From Ectocarpus siliculosus (Eukaryota > Sar > Phaeophyceae > Ectocarpales > Ectocarpaceae): DNA of 64,000 bases. The position numbers and the translations under genes were made by a program. A model generated the notes under the pieces. The model was not told the origin of the DNA, made no database searches, and saw nothing but the letters and a program-made list of their open reading frames with translations. The stretch's first letter is position 1. Every line of letters begins with the position of its first letter. The stretch spans positions 1 to 64,000 of the forward strand of contig FN649728.1 of the NCBI GenBank assembly GCA_000310025.1, written 5' to 3'. Below, in pieces: positions 55,024-64,000 of the stretch.

Positions 55024-58000
55024 AAGGGTGTTTGTGTTGAATCGATACCAGCTTGCACTGGTCGCTGTTTGGGTTTTCGGAAGGATGAACTGCGTTCGAG
55101 TGGCGCCATTTTCGGTGTGGAAGAGTTGAACAGAGCCGAGAATGCTATCTTCATGGAACAATGACGGGTGCATATCTGAATGGGTGGACCGTCGCAGTTA
55201 CACGTACCAGCAGTAGCGCTATGGTACATTGCGATGAAAGCACACAGCAATGACGGCGACGCAACTTGCTCAGAATCTTCCCCTCACCAAGAATCACGAG
55301 CATTCTGGTGGCCAAGGCAACAGCTTTAGGCAGCCAGCGGAGGTTTACGCTCTCCTGTCCATGCAGCAGGAATGCCTGAGGTGCGGTGTTTGATGAATGG
55401 GGCAGGTCTTTACCCTTCGATATGTTGAACATGCTACAACGCCCAACAAGTGTTGTTCTCGTGTTGACCGATTCCGTTGTAACCGTATGCTCGTGGAGCC
55501 GACTCCTCGCAGCACACAATGTTGCTGTTCTTGTAGATGGCTTATGTTGCTTTCTACAGTAGACGTAGTCGAGTCGTCGCCACCGCCCAAGCGTGAATGG
55601 TCGCTGCTTGCGATCAGAGCAGAGAGGAATCAGAACGCGAAGGTCACTCAAATTAATCAATTTCAAGAGTCGAAAGACGTGGCATGGGTGGGCTCTGAAC
55701 GTTGCCAGACGGCACCCCACCTGCTGTGCAAGATGCTGCCCGAGCGTGACCCTGGCATGGTCCGTGAAGTGATACACCACCCGAACACCGCGCACAAAGT
55801 TGGCGAATTCTCCCACCATCGAGACCTGTTGAGCACGCGAGTGGAGAGGGGCGTCACCATGCGCTCCGGCAAGTCCTTCATCTAACGCTAGCCCTCCTGG
55901 ATCATTGAGCTACTGCTGTGGTGTGACGGGTACTTGTTGTTGGGCAGTGGTTCGATTCCCACGTTCGTTCATACAAGTTCGACGTGCCCTCGGCAAACAA
56001 CAAAACCACAACCTTATCCGAATGTTCTCTTGCCTGGGCGTTCGTCTGCAAAGAAGTAGGCCTCTTCTCCCTGACGAGAGCCACGGCTTGCTGGGGGGGG
56101 AGATTGTTCATCATCACCAAGATACTTGCGATCACGAGGCCCGTTCGGCCGTAGCCAGCGTGGCAATGTACGGCGATCTGAGCAATAAAAATGTGGAATT
56201 GACATGCAACGTGCGGTGCGATTTGAAGGAGTGGAAAACGTACAATCGGAGCTAACCGAAGAGCATCACTTCAGACCAACACTATCTCACGCTTCCCGAC
56301 GTCTGTGCTACACCCTTGATTCAGAATACTACTGTGGACCAGCAACATACCCTTCGCAACATTGCAGAGTCCTACCATGAGCAGTTTGGCGTGGTTGAGC
56401 GAGCGTTCACCTTGCCCCCTGTCCGAAGGCAGGACAGTGCTACTCTGATGATGTCCGAAAGAAGTGCCATCGATGGCGTCGTCATGTCCTCCCAAGAAAA
56501 GTTGTACACAGAGACTTGGTGGGCGTTGTGTTGAACAAAACAGCAGTTCAGGCAAGCGGGAAAGGAGAATCGTTGAGGACATCATCATTCCTCAACTGAA
56601 CAAGTACGTTCAAGAACGTGTATCATAGAGATATCGAGATACCGAGCGAGGGATGAAACCTTCAGATCAATATTCCTTTCGCGGAACGGAGGGGGAGAAA
56701 GAAGCTTTCAGTGTACAACCCGATGAAATCATGGAAAACTCAATAAATTGTTGTTATTTATCAGTCAAAGGACAGCAGAAGGAAGACAGGCTTATCGTTC
56801 CCTAGATGTTTTCTCAGGTACAGTATTCGCCTCATGTTCCTTCTCGTTTATAGTGTACCGACTGACGTTTGCATGGCTGCCTACCAACGTACAGCAATCT
56901 GTCCCTACTGCTGCATGCAGCACTCACTGCCTTCTCGCATGAAGGTTTCGGGCAGGTACGGAAAGCCACTGGCCTTTTCCAGCCCGTCTCCACAATGAGG
57001 ATGTTCCCCCGGCTCTGTGAGATTAAAAATGGCCGTCACCCCCTTCCTGACAACAAAAGGCGCAGAAAACGCTCACAACGTTGCTCGAGATGGCTTGAAA
57101 GCAAGCGCTGCGATTGATCTCTACATGGCAAATCCGTATCGGAACCCTAACCCCAAGAGACACAAGAAGGTGGGGCAAGTAAATTCTTGCGGATGCAGCT
57201 ATCAATGTCACACCGCGAACACCAGAGCCATGGCAATGACACAAACCAATACATAGTGCAATCAACTTCACCCATACGAAGTTCCCTCTTGTATATTTTT
57301 TCGACTGCAAAGTCCAACCATCGCCGCAACCAGGGCTTCTCCCTAGGAATTTCGAGACTGTAGACCTTTGTCGGTCTTTGAATTTAACCTTCACGGGCTG
57401 GGAAGAGTGCAGGGTGACAAATCTGTTCAAGTAGTCCGATCTCCAAGGAACGATACATGAACTCCCAAAGAGGTGTTCGAGCAGCGACACCAGGGAGAGC
57501 CTCTCAGGAGCCGATACGACTTCGGGATCCCTTTTTCTCGAAACTGTAACTGTGCGAGTGTTCGATCATTCGCGTGTCCATGACAAAGGCCGTCGAGCTT
57601 AGCGACCCTTGGTCACGCCCGCAAAACCTTCCCAAAACGATACCGAGGAAAGAAAGTAGATACCCTTGGTCTGCCGTACGTGGTAATACGATGCGCGACA
57701 CTGCCCGGTTAGGTACGTTCTTCGGCACCACCAAGCCTGATTGCCCTCCTTGAGGGCTTCTCTTACCGCTTGAACTGGCCGACAATGTCGTACGTCTTAA
57801 TCAGGCGGCTGCTGGGCCTCTGCATGCCAATGATGGAGTCGGATATCCAGTGAGAATGCAGCCCATTGACCTTACAAGCCAAGAGATAGGATTTGCCGAA
57901 TAGTTCAGTCTACCGCATCAGATGCCCACATTGGATAGCATCTTCGCTTATGCACACGTACATCAGGACCTTAGAAGGCAATGATATCGATACTATTTCA

Positions 58001-60258
58001 CAGAAATGTTTTGTTTCCTTGAGAGTCGCTTCAATCTCTTACGACCAATGGCAGTTTGTCTCAGCGACACCGATTTGAGGGCCTGTGCTATTTCAAAAAC
58101 TTCGCTCATGGAATTTTCGTGTTGTCCCTGCAGGGTTTGAAACCTTTTCCCGTGCAAACGTATATTATTGGCCTAGGCGACGGGTGAAGTGCGCGCACCC
58201 CAACGCCAGCACGAAGAGCCTAGCCCTAATCATTCACTGTGTAACACTGTTTCGCACACTATTCTACCGTCCAATATAGCTTTGAAAATTTCTAAAGGGC
58301 TACTTACGACATGTGCTGACTTACTGCGGCTCCCTTGCATCTCAGCGCGCATTGCTCCGAGCACCTGAGGCAAAGCCTTCCCCCGCAGAACCTACATTTC
58401 GTCTGTTCCAGGCATATCAGAGGGAAGCATAGGAGAACAAATGGAGGCATTTATATGTTGGTTGGATGCATGCCTCTGTAGACAAGTGCAGAGTAGTGGA
58501 ACGATCGGTGACCGACGCTTTGAGCTGGTCTCTACACTGAGCTTTTAACTGTTGAGACGAAATATAAATGTTGAAGCGCCTACATAGTGTTTCTACATAG
58601 TGTTTTAGTTTCGGAACCTGAACGAGCATCTGAGCAGTATCGTTCAGATTGCGAGTAGTTGCCCAAGATGGCATTGTGGCGGCGGTGAAGAGAGGCGAGG
58701 AACGGGTGGCATTTCCATTCTGACACCGCAAACGCTGTTTCGACAACGGAAAGAGATTCCCAAACGTCGTTGACGTTGTTCCAGCACCTCCAAGCAGCAT
58801 CTGTCAAATTCTAGACAACGGTCGTGCCCGGAAAGCACGAGTAGGTGGTGGTGGCTGCGGATGTGTGTGTGTGTGTATTGTATGTAAAGGCATATGGCTT
58901 AGCATATGGAGCTCCCAGAAACAAGAATGGGGTTGCTGCGAATACATAAGTGTGTGCATAAACGGGAGGCTCGATCGAAAGAAGGGAACGCCGAAAGCAT
59001 CCATGATAGCAACGTGCGTTTCTGGCGCACCTGGTTCTTGAACGTCCATTGACCCTTACGCGTTCCTCCTGCCGCAGGTGCCGCCTTAGAAACTTGTGAG
59101 CCCATGTTTTCTGATCTCACGGGCAGCTGAGATACCCCAGCCTTGACAGCCACCGCGTCCTAACAAAGATAGCGGTAGCGCAGCAACTTCTTGGCTCAGG
59201 TGTAGAATACATTTTCAAACGTGTCCGACCTGCTTGCATGTCCTTGATATCTGTGAACTGAGAGGAATACCACTGCCGTTGCCTTTCACGCACGCTTAAG
59301 CGTCCCCAATATGCTATTGATGTACCGGTGCCTTACATTGCGCCTCTTAGGCTCGACCAGTATTTATTGTGTTGACTAGTCAAGAGTCCTCCAAATAGAC
59401 TACACGTAGACTCCAGTACTAACTGCCGTATCTCTGTAGTGTCGGTGGTCACCCTTATGTGAAACTTGTCATCCTTACCTGGGCTTCGTTCGATCGGTCA
59501 ACTACGTGCCCACTCGATTTGCCAAGCCCATCAGTGTTTGGCCGCGTATTCAAAGCCGCATCAACAGCGGCACCTTCAGCATCCTTTTGACAATCGCTGC
59601 TGCTGTGCTCTTCGCCGATGTGTCCGGAGTTGTTTTCGGCTCCCGGGTTAAGCTTGACAAAACACACGGCTTTTCCATCTCGACCTACCCCATCACCATT
59701 TTCCCCTGCCACACCCGTAGTATCCTTGTTTGCGGCCACACGAGCAGTGCCCTCAGCGCCACCTGTTAGTTGCCCAGCGTTTGCTCCCACGACATCATCA
59801 GCAGCAGCGCAACCACCTGCGGTTGAACTACCACTGGTGGCTCCGACCTCCCCCACACTGTTGGTAGGCTCGATGGGAGCCCCCTGAGGTGCACAAGGAC
59901 CAGGTTTAGCAGCATTTTTGGCTTCCATGGGAAGGATTCCCTTCGACTGTGCCGCCCCGTCCATCATTGGAGGGTACGTGTAGTGGGCGCTGATGCTGCT
60001 GGGCGATTTCCGGGCCCGTTTCTGTCGCTTGCATCGCCTCTGGTGGAATTCTCCTTGGGGGAAGCTCGCCGCCGGCAGTACCCACCACCACCTAGGGGTA
60101 GGCAAAAACGGAGTCACCGGGTTCTCAACAGGCGGGATGGCGCTCGCAGATCCTACAGTAGTACAGTAGTCTGCAGAGTGTGTTTGCACGGGCGGAGACT
60201 CTGCGTCATCAACCAAATGGTTAGACTGTACTGGTTCCAGTGCTGCCGCACGTAACAT
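52503..60258 (-). CDS. PTPDC1-like: PTPDC1-like protein tyrosine phosphatase
   Basis: Dual-specificity-type phosphatase; animal PTPDC1 is linked to cilia. Core exons, in phase with each other: 58325-58391, 57767-57870, 56928-57046, 56411-56514, 56034-56177, 55721-55825, 55288-55375. Order: Cys-rich FCGGRLCLRCSEQC, NGLHSHWISDSIIGMQRPSS, IFNLTEPGEHPHCGDGLEKA, VYNFSWEDMTTPS (general-acid Asp), then the P-loop HCHAGYGRTG (CX5R intact), RPTSLQTNAQ, and the family-specific tail VGEFANFV, TLGQHLAQQ, AFLLHGQE. 5' exons 59479-60258 (260 residues from ATG, disordered, Gly/Ala-rich) and 59060-59159 are likely; one joining exon is missing before 58391. Probable 3' exons: 54722-54796, 54039-54173, 53594-53755, 52503-52595, not all yet in phase. 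The intron after 56034 has a GC donor. Confidence 0.88.
54954..55019 (+). repeat. (GA)n microsatellite
   Basis: 33 uninterrupted GA units in a probable intron of the phosphatase gene. Confidence 0.98.
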
Positions 60259-61033
60259 TGCACCCGGTTGCTACGCAACGGGCCCACCACACAGATTGTT
60301 GTCAAGAGCGCACCGTATCTCTGTGCTACTATTTACATAGTCAGTAGCTGACTTGTAGCACAGAGGTGTTGCAGCAGTACAGCAATAAAGAGCGCTGGCG
60401 TGTGGCGTTGATGGCGAACAAGGGCAAGCCTTTGCTTGTACACGATCGATCACGTCCCTTTTACTTGCGAAAGTCTGCAGGAACGATACCAAATGGGAAG
60501 AGTCCCGGTTATACATATTTCTCTGATGTATTGTGCATGGATGACATGGGAAAGACTAAGCGTGGAGAAGCGGGCCATGCCCTTGTTGGCCGATCATGTA
60601 AACTTACCTGCTGCTACGGCTGCTGTGGAGGGAGTGGTTGGCAACCCGCTCAATCCCAAAATTCCTCTGACGTCATGACGTGGTATCTACTTACCTTTCC
60701 CTGAGGGTGGTGTGGGGTATCTACGAGATGATGTGCTGTCCCGTCATAGCCTGGTCTCACGTTAACCTAGTACGCCCTAGCCTGTACTAGGCACAAACAT
60801 GCACAGCGCACCTTTCCACTACACGTTCCACCATGCGACAACCAGCGGGCGGTGGAACGTCGAGCCGGCACCTATTGTACCGCTTCCCGCTTGGTGGCGC
60901 GATGCGCGATGCGCGATGCGGCGTCAAAAAATTAAGGAATAATAAAAATTGTGCCGCATTTTTTTCGCCCGTGCCTTGTAGTTACCGGGTCATGTCGTGT
61001 TTCCCCATGTCCACCGAATACTGCACACACCCA
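60259..61033. other. Probable divergent promoter region
   Basis: Lies between the minus-strand phosphatase start (60258) and the + strand start near 61043, so it probably holds both 5' regions. It contains short frames, a truncated dispersed-repeat copy (60928-60946) and a GCGATGCGCGATGCGCGATG tandem at 60898-60917. No defined promoter motif is claimed. Confidence 0.45.
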
Positions 61034-61042
61034 ATGCACACG

Positions 61043-61241
61043 ATGGATAGCGAAGAAAGATATTTTGAGGGAACCTCGAGGAGAGAAACTGTCTCTCTGG
61101 GAGAGGAGAAGCTGCTTCGAAGGCTCTCCGAGCTGCAAAGGTATGGTGGCACGACGACAGCAGTCGCTTGGTTTGGGGTAAGATCGTGTGACATGACGGG
61201 TGGCATTGAATCCGTCCACTCTGACTCACCGAATCGGAGGG

Positions 61242-61318
<77 letters not shown>

Positions 61319-61751
61319 GAGAGAGATAAATGATCGATCATGGCAGGGGTGGACGTAGCAAGATTGGCCGAGGAAGGTGTGCACACATGCGCATACCAGG
61401 AAAAGAGGCTGAGACACGACCAGGAGAGTCCACAAGACACAAAGATACTCCGCCCTCCCGCCACATCTTGCCCGCGTTCCTGCTCCCAGGCTAGGAGCCA
61501 AGATTGCCGTTGAACTGCAAAAGGATGCGCCATGCAAGGGCATCATCAGCCGAGAGCTACTAGAGCTCGAGCTAGGAGCACTGGTGCAAGACCGAGCGGC
61601 GATAGAGAACAAACTGAGCGTGCTCAACTCTTCCGTGGAAGGTTCGGGTAAGATTCATGTGGAACGGCAGTTTTTTCTTCAGCAGAAGAAGCAATCACGG
61701 CTGGTGCACGCGTTTATGGCAAAGGAAAAGACCAGGAACGAAGACGAATGA
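61043..61751 (+). CDS. Small two-exon coiled-coil protein
   Basis: Exons 61043-61140 and 61490-61751 join in phase (AAG|GTATGG donor, CCCAG acceptor) to 119 residues, all charged and helical: EEKLLRRLSELQRLGAKI, then LLELELGALVQDRAAIENKL, then a basic end KEKTRNEDE. No family is recognised. The ATG at 61043 opens MDSEERYF; in-frame ATGs just upstream (61034 and higher) are alternatives, as are upstream exons. A (GA)n tract fills part of the intron. Length and composition suggest a structural or adaptor protein, which is inference. Confidence 0.6.
61246..61326 (+). repeat. (GA)n microsatellite
   Basis: Nearly pure GA run with one CA interruption, in the intron of the small coiled-coil gene. 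Confidence 0.97.
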
Positions 61752-62876
61752 GGGTACTCCGATTGGCGATTTCTAAGCAATGCATGCTTGACTTCCTTTG
61801 AGGTGGACTCTCAGATCTCGACCCTGTACGTACGCCAACCGGTAGAGCATTTGCGGTGCACATCGTCTGTGTGTGTGTGTCATGCCATTGCTTGCCTTCA
61901 CGGAACAACGAACGGTGATGCAAACTAAAATCTTAACAAGCTCTACTGCACCCTTGCGTTCTCCAGCACAAATACTTCCATGTCAACTGGGCACGTGTTG
62001 CCCTTTGCCAGCAAGACACAACGTCCGAACCCCCGCGACCCCGACCGCTCTGCACTACAGAAGTGTCCTGAACGACGCGTGCCTGTGTACAGGAGGAGTA
62101 GACACGGGTTGCGCAAAAAAAAAAACGCAAGAGCTCATGGATCCCAGTGTTGGTCGAGAAGCACAGAGCTGACAACTGGGCACGAACCATCCAGTACCGG
62201 CCTAAAAGGCACACTCAAAGCCCTTCAGCAAAGATGTATACAAACCAATACGGAATGTTGTTGTGGGTGTGCTGTTCTCGGCGAAAAGAAACCGCGGCAG
62301 GCACATCTTTCCGCTGAACACCATTTGCAGCGAAAGGGGCCGAGTTTGCCGAGTACTTGTTTTTGGAGCTTGCTTGCCGTCCTATTGGTCGGACCTTCTC
62401 GCCCCCAGTTCTAGGTTATCTACCGTCAAGTGTTGTCTCTCTGAAAGCACGTCAATTTGTTCCTCACACATAAACCTGCTCGAGGAAATCAAGCCCAACG
62501 AGATAAAAATAGAGATCGGTATATAGTAGACTCTGAACGTTCTACAACCTAAAAAAATATTGGCAAGGAACACGTACACCAAAACATCGGAACCACACGA
62601 CATCGGTGAGAAGTAAACCAACAGGGGAATCATGTCCATGATTGCGGCCAACCCCCATCTATTTGCTCCCTCGAGTGGGCTGAGCCTTGGCCCCAAAGGA
62701 AAGCATGGATCTTTCGAGTCCCGTGAGAAAACTTATTTGCTGTCTGTAGGCTCATACAGTCGTAACAATAGAGAACTGACTGTTTCCAGAAAATTTCCTC
62801 GTGTCATATTGCGCACAAACCTGTCCCTGTCATCGTAACCCGCCCATCCCACCCTCTGTGCGGTATCGTGGATTGA
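61752..62876. other. No supported gene
   Basis: Short frames only. It separates the coiled-coil gene from the long open frame that starts at 62877, and may hold 5' exons of that gene. Confidence 0.45.
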
Positions 62877-62915
62877 TGGCATCCAGCTACTCACAGGGAA
62901 AGACCTTCTCGGCAC

Positions 62916-63352
62916 ATGCTTGGCGACAACCCCGTCAACATCAACCCCGACACCACCGCGAACAATTCCTCTCCGACGCGAGCGGGAACTAGCCGCGAGA
63001 GGCTTCACGAAACTCATCGTTCCAGCATCGCTTACAGGGCTGCGACTAGGCAACATCTGGGCCCGTCTGGCAATGTGTTGGGCCCCCAACCTTATTCACC
63101 CGTTATAAAGCACGAGGATAGGGTTGCATCGAATGGCGGCGGCGGCGGCGGCGGTGGGATCGATCGCGGGTATGGTAATTGTTTTCCCCACGGTGGTTGT
63201 GGACCGCGACCATCGTCCCCGTCCTCGACGTTCACGCAAGGAGAGGGATACCCCCATCGTTTCCGCCGAAACCAGGTTGGCAGCAGGGGGGAAAAATACG
63301 CGGTGCGGGCAGCCCCAGCGGTTAACGATGAGACGTACCGGTACCCGCACCA

Positions 63353-63383
<31 letters not shown>

Positions 63384-64000
63384 CAACAACAGCGGCAGCA
63401 GCAGCAGCAGCAGCACCAAGACCAGCAGCAGTGCCATCAGCAACGTTGGACAGTTATCGCCCCTTCTGGACCCGACACCGGCATGGCGGTGATCGGTAGT
63501 CCAAGGCACTGTCGAGCCGGGGCGAATAACCCGATAGAAGAAGCAGAGCCAAGACCAATTCTTCGCGGCTTTCGTGTTCGAAGCTCTCGTACCCCCGGTG
63601 AATATGGCCGTGACATGTCTCAGGGAATAGGAAAGAGAGAGCCCGCCATGCCTCAAGTCCGTATGGGAGGTGTGCAAAGCAGGCATGAGCAGAGAGGGAT
63701 CGCGACAAGAGATATATTGCGGGGGGATCCGACGGTCACCTCTACGAGTTGCGACAGCCTGCAGCACGCGACCGCAGCCGAAGAAAACGATCGAAGAACA
63801 CGTTACTCTTCTCGTCCTCTTGCTCCTTCTGATGGTCCTCTTGCTTCTTCTGATCTTCCTCCTACTCCAACCACGTCGTACGGGTCCGAGGGACACTTCT
63901 ACCGCCAAGGTCCTGACCATAGTAGATCGTTCTGTGAAGAACCGTTACGCAAGAAACACTGCCACCAACAACCGTTCGGCACAGAAGAACGGTTCGTGGA
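62916..64000 (+). CDS. Glutamine-rich protein, 3' truncated by the window end
   Basis: One frame is open from 62877 to the last base (over 370 codons) with no stop, so the gene runs off the window. The first ATG in frame is 62916; an acceptor-like TCACAG at 62891-62896 makes an internal exon equally possible. The product is hydrophilic: a Gly run (63135-63158), a Gln tract (63351-63417) and Ser/Pro/Arg-rich stretches such as SSRPLAPSDGPLASSDLPPT. No domain is recognised. Polar low-complexity composition fits a nuclear or RNA-related regulator, but that is inference. The 274-residue minus-strand frame across the same bases is a shadow with a poly-Leu translation of the CAG run. Confidence 0.6.
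63351..63417 (+). repeat. CAG/CAA tract coding for polyglutamine
   Basis: About 22 Gln codons, mixed CAG and CAA with one CGG (Arg) interruption, in the frame of the truncated Gln-rich gene. Confidence 0.95.

Noticed and set aside
55930-55965. GGTTCGATTCCCACG as a tRNA gene
   Set aside because: B-box only; no A-box or cloverleaf around it.
56316-56534. 72-residue + strand frame resembling a transposon piece
   Set aside because: It is antisense to phosphatase exon 56411-56514, whose VYNFSWEDM motif is clear.
61226-61627. Ser/Leu-rich minus-strand frames
   Set aside because: Complement of the (GA)n tract and of the coiled-coil exon.
63096-63920. 274-residue minus-strand frame
   Set aside because: Shadow of the Gln-rich + strand frame; its core is a poly-Leu reading of CAG repeats.

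Overview
The window looks like nuclear DNA of a stramenopile, most probably a brown alga of the Ectocarpus type. The reasons are many-exon genes with short in-phase exons and introns of roughly 50 to 1,900 bases, moderate GC, abundant CAG/CAA tracts, degenerate tRNA-derived repeats and small transposon-like repeats. The lineage call is inference. The reading of the main genes rests on splice phases that fit exon after exon.

Layout. 1.3-2.5 kb: a two-exon + strand gene with four 21-residue repeats, similar from memory to proteins linked to transposable elements. About 4.65-13.2 kb: a worn, virus-like replication and nuclease module. It holds an archaeo-eukaryotic primase (AEP) part, a herpes UL9-like helicase, an HNH nuclease, a UL52-type zinc region and two CoiA-like nuclease genes in opposite orientation. 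13.6-15.2 kb: a small + strand gene with a minisatellite in its intron. 16.1-17.0 kb: a 100-N gap whose two 385-base flanks are the same sequence, an assembly artefact. 17-21.4 kb: repeats and no convincing gene.

21.4-60.3 kb is a strand-coherent block read on the minus strand. From high to low coordinates it holds a PTPDC1-like protein tyrosine phosphatase (60.26 to at least 55.3 kb, probably to 52.5 kb); exons of an unrecognised gene (51.9-49.4 kb); a fused sulfotransferase-JmjC gene (45.9-31.7 kb); and a plant-PRMT10-like arginine methyltransferase (27.6-21.4 kb). The last 3 kb carry two + strand genes: a small coiled-coil protein, and a glutamine-rich protein that runs off the window end.

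The most interesting candidate is the fusion gene. Eighteen phase-consistent exons, plus two likely 5' exons encoding a type II membrane anchor, join a PAPS-type sulfotransferase domain to a JmjC/cupin_8 2-oxoglutarate oxygenase domain in one open protein of about 845 residues. This could be a membrane-anchored two-step enzyme that hydroxylates and sulfates. Second is the virus-like module, whose helicase and HNH proteins share a C-terminal domain. Third is an exact 8-mer, ACAGCAGT/ACTGCTGT, found by eye at least 30 times where about two are expected by chance.
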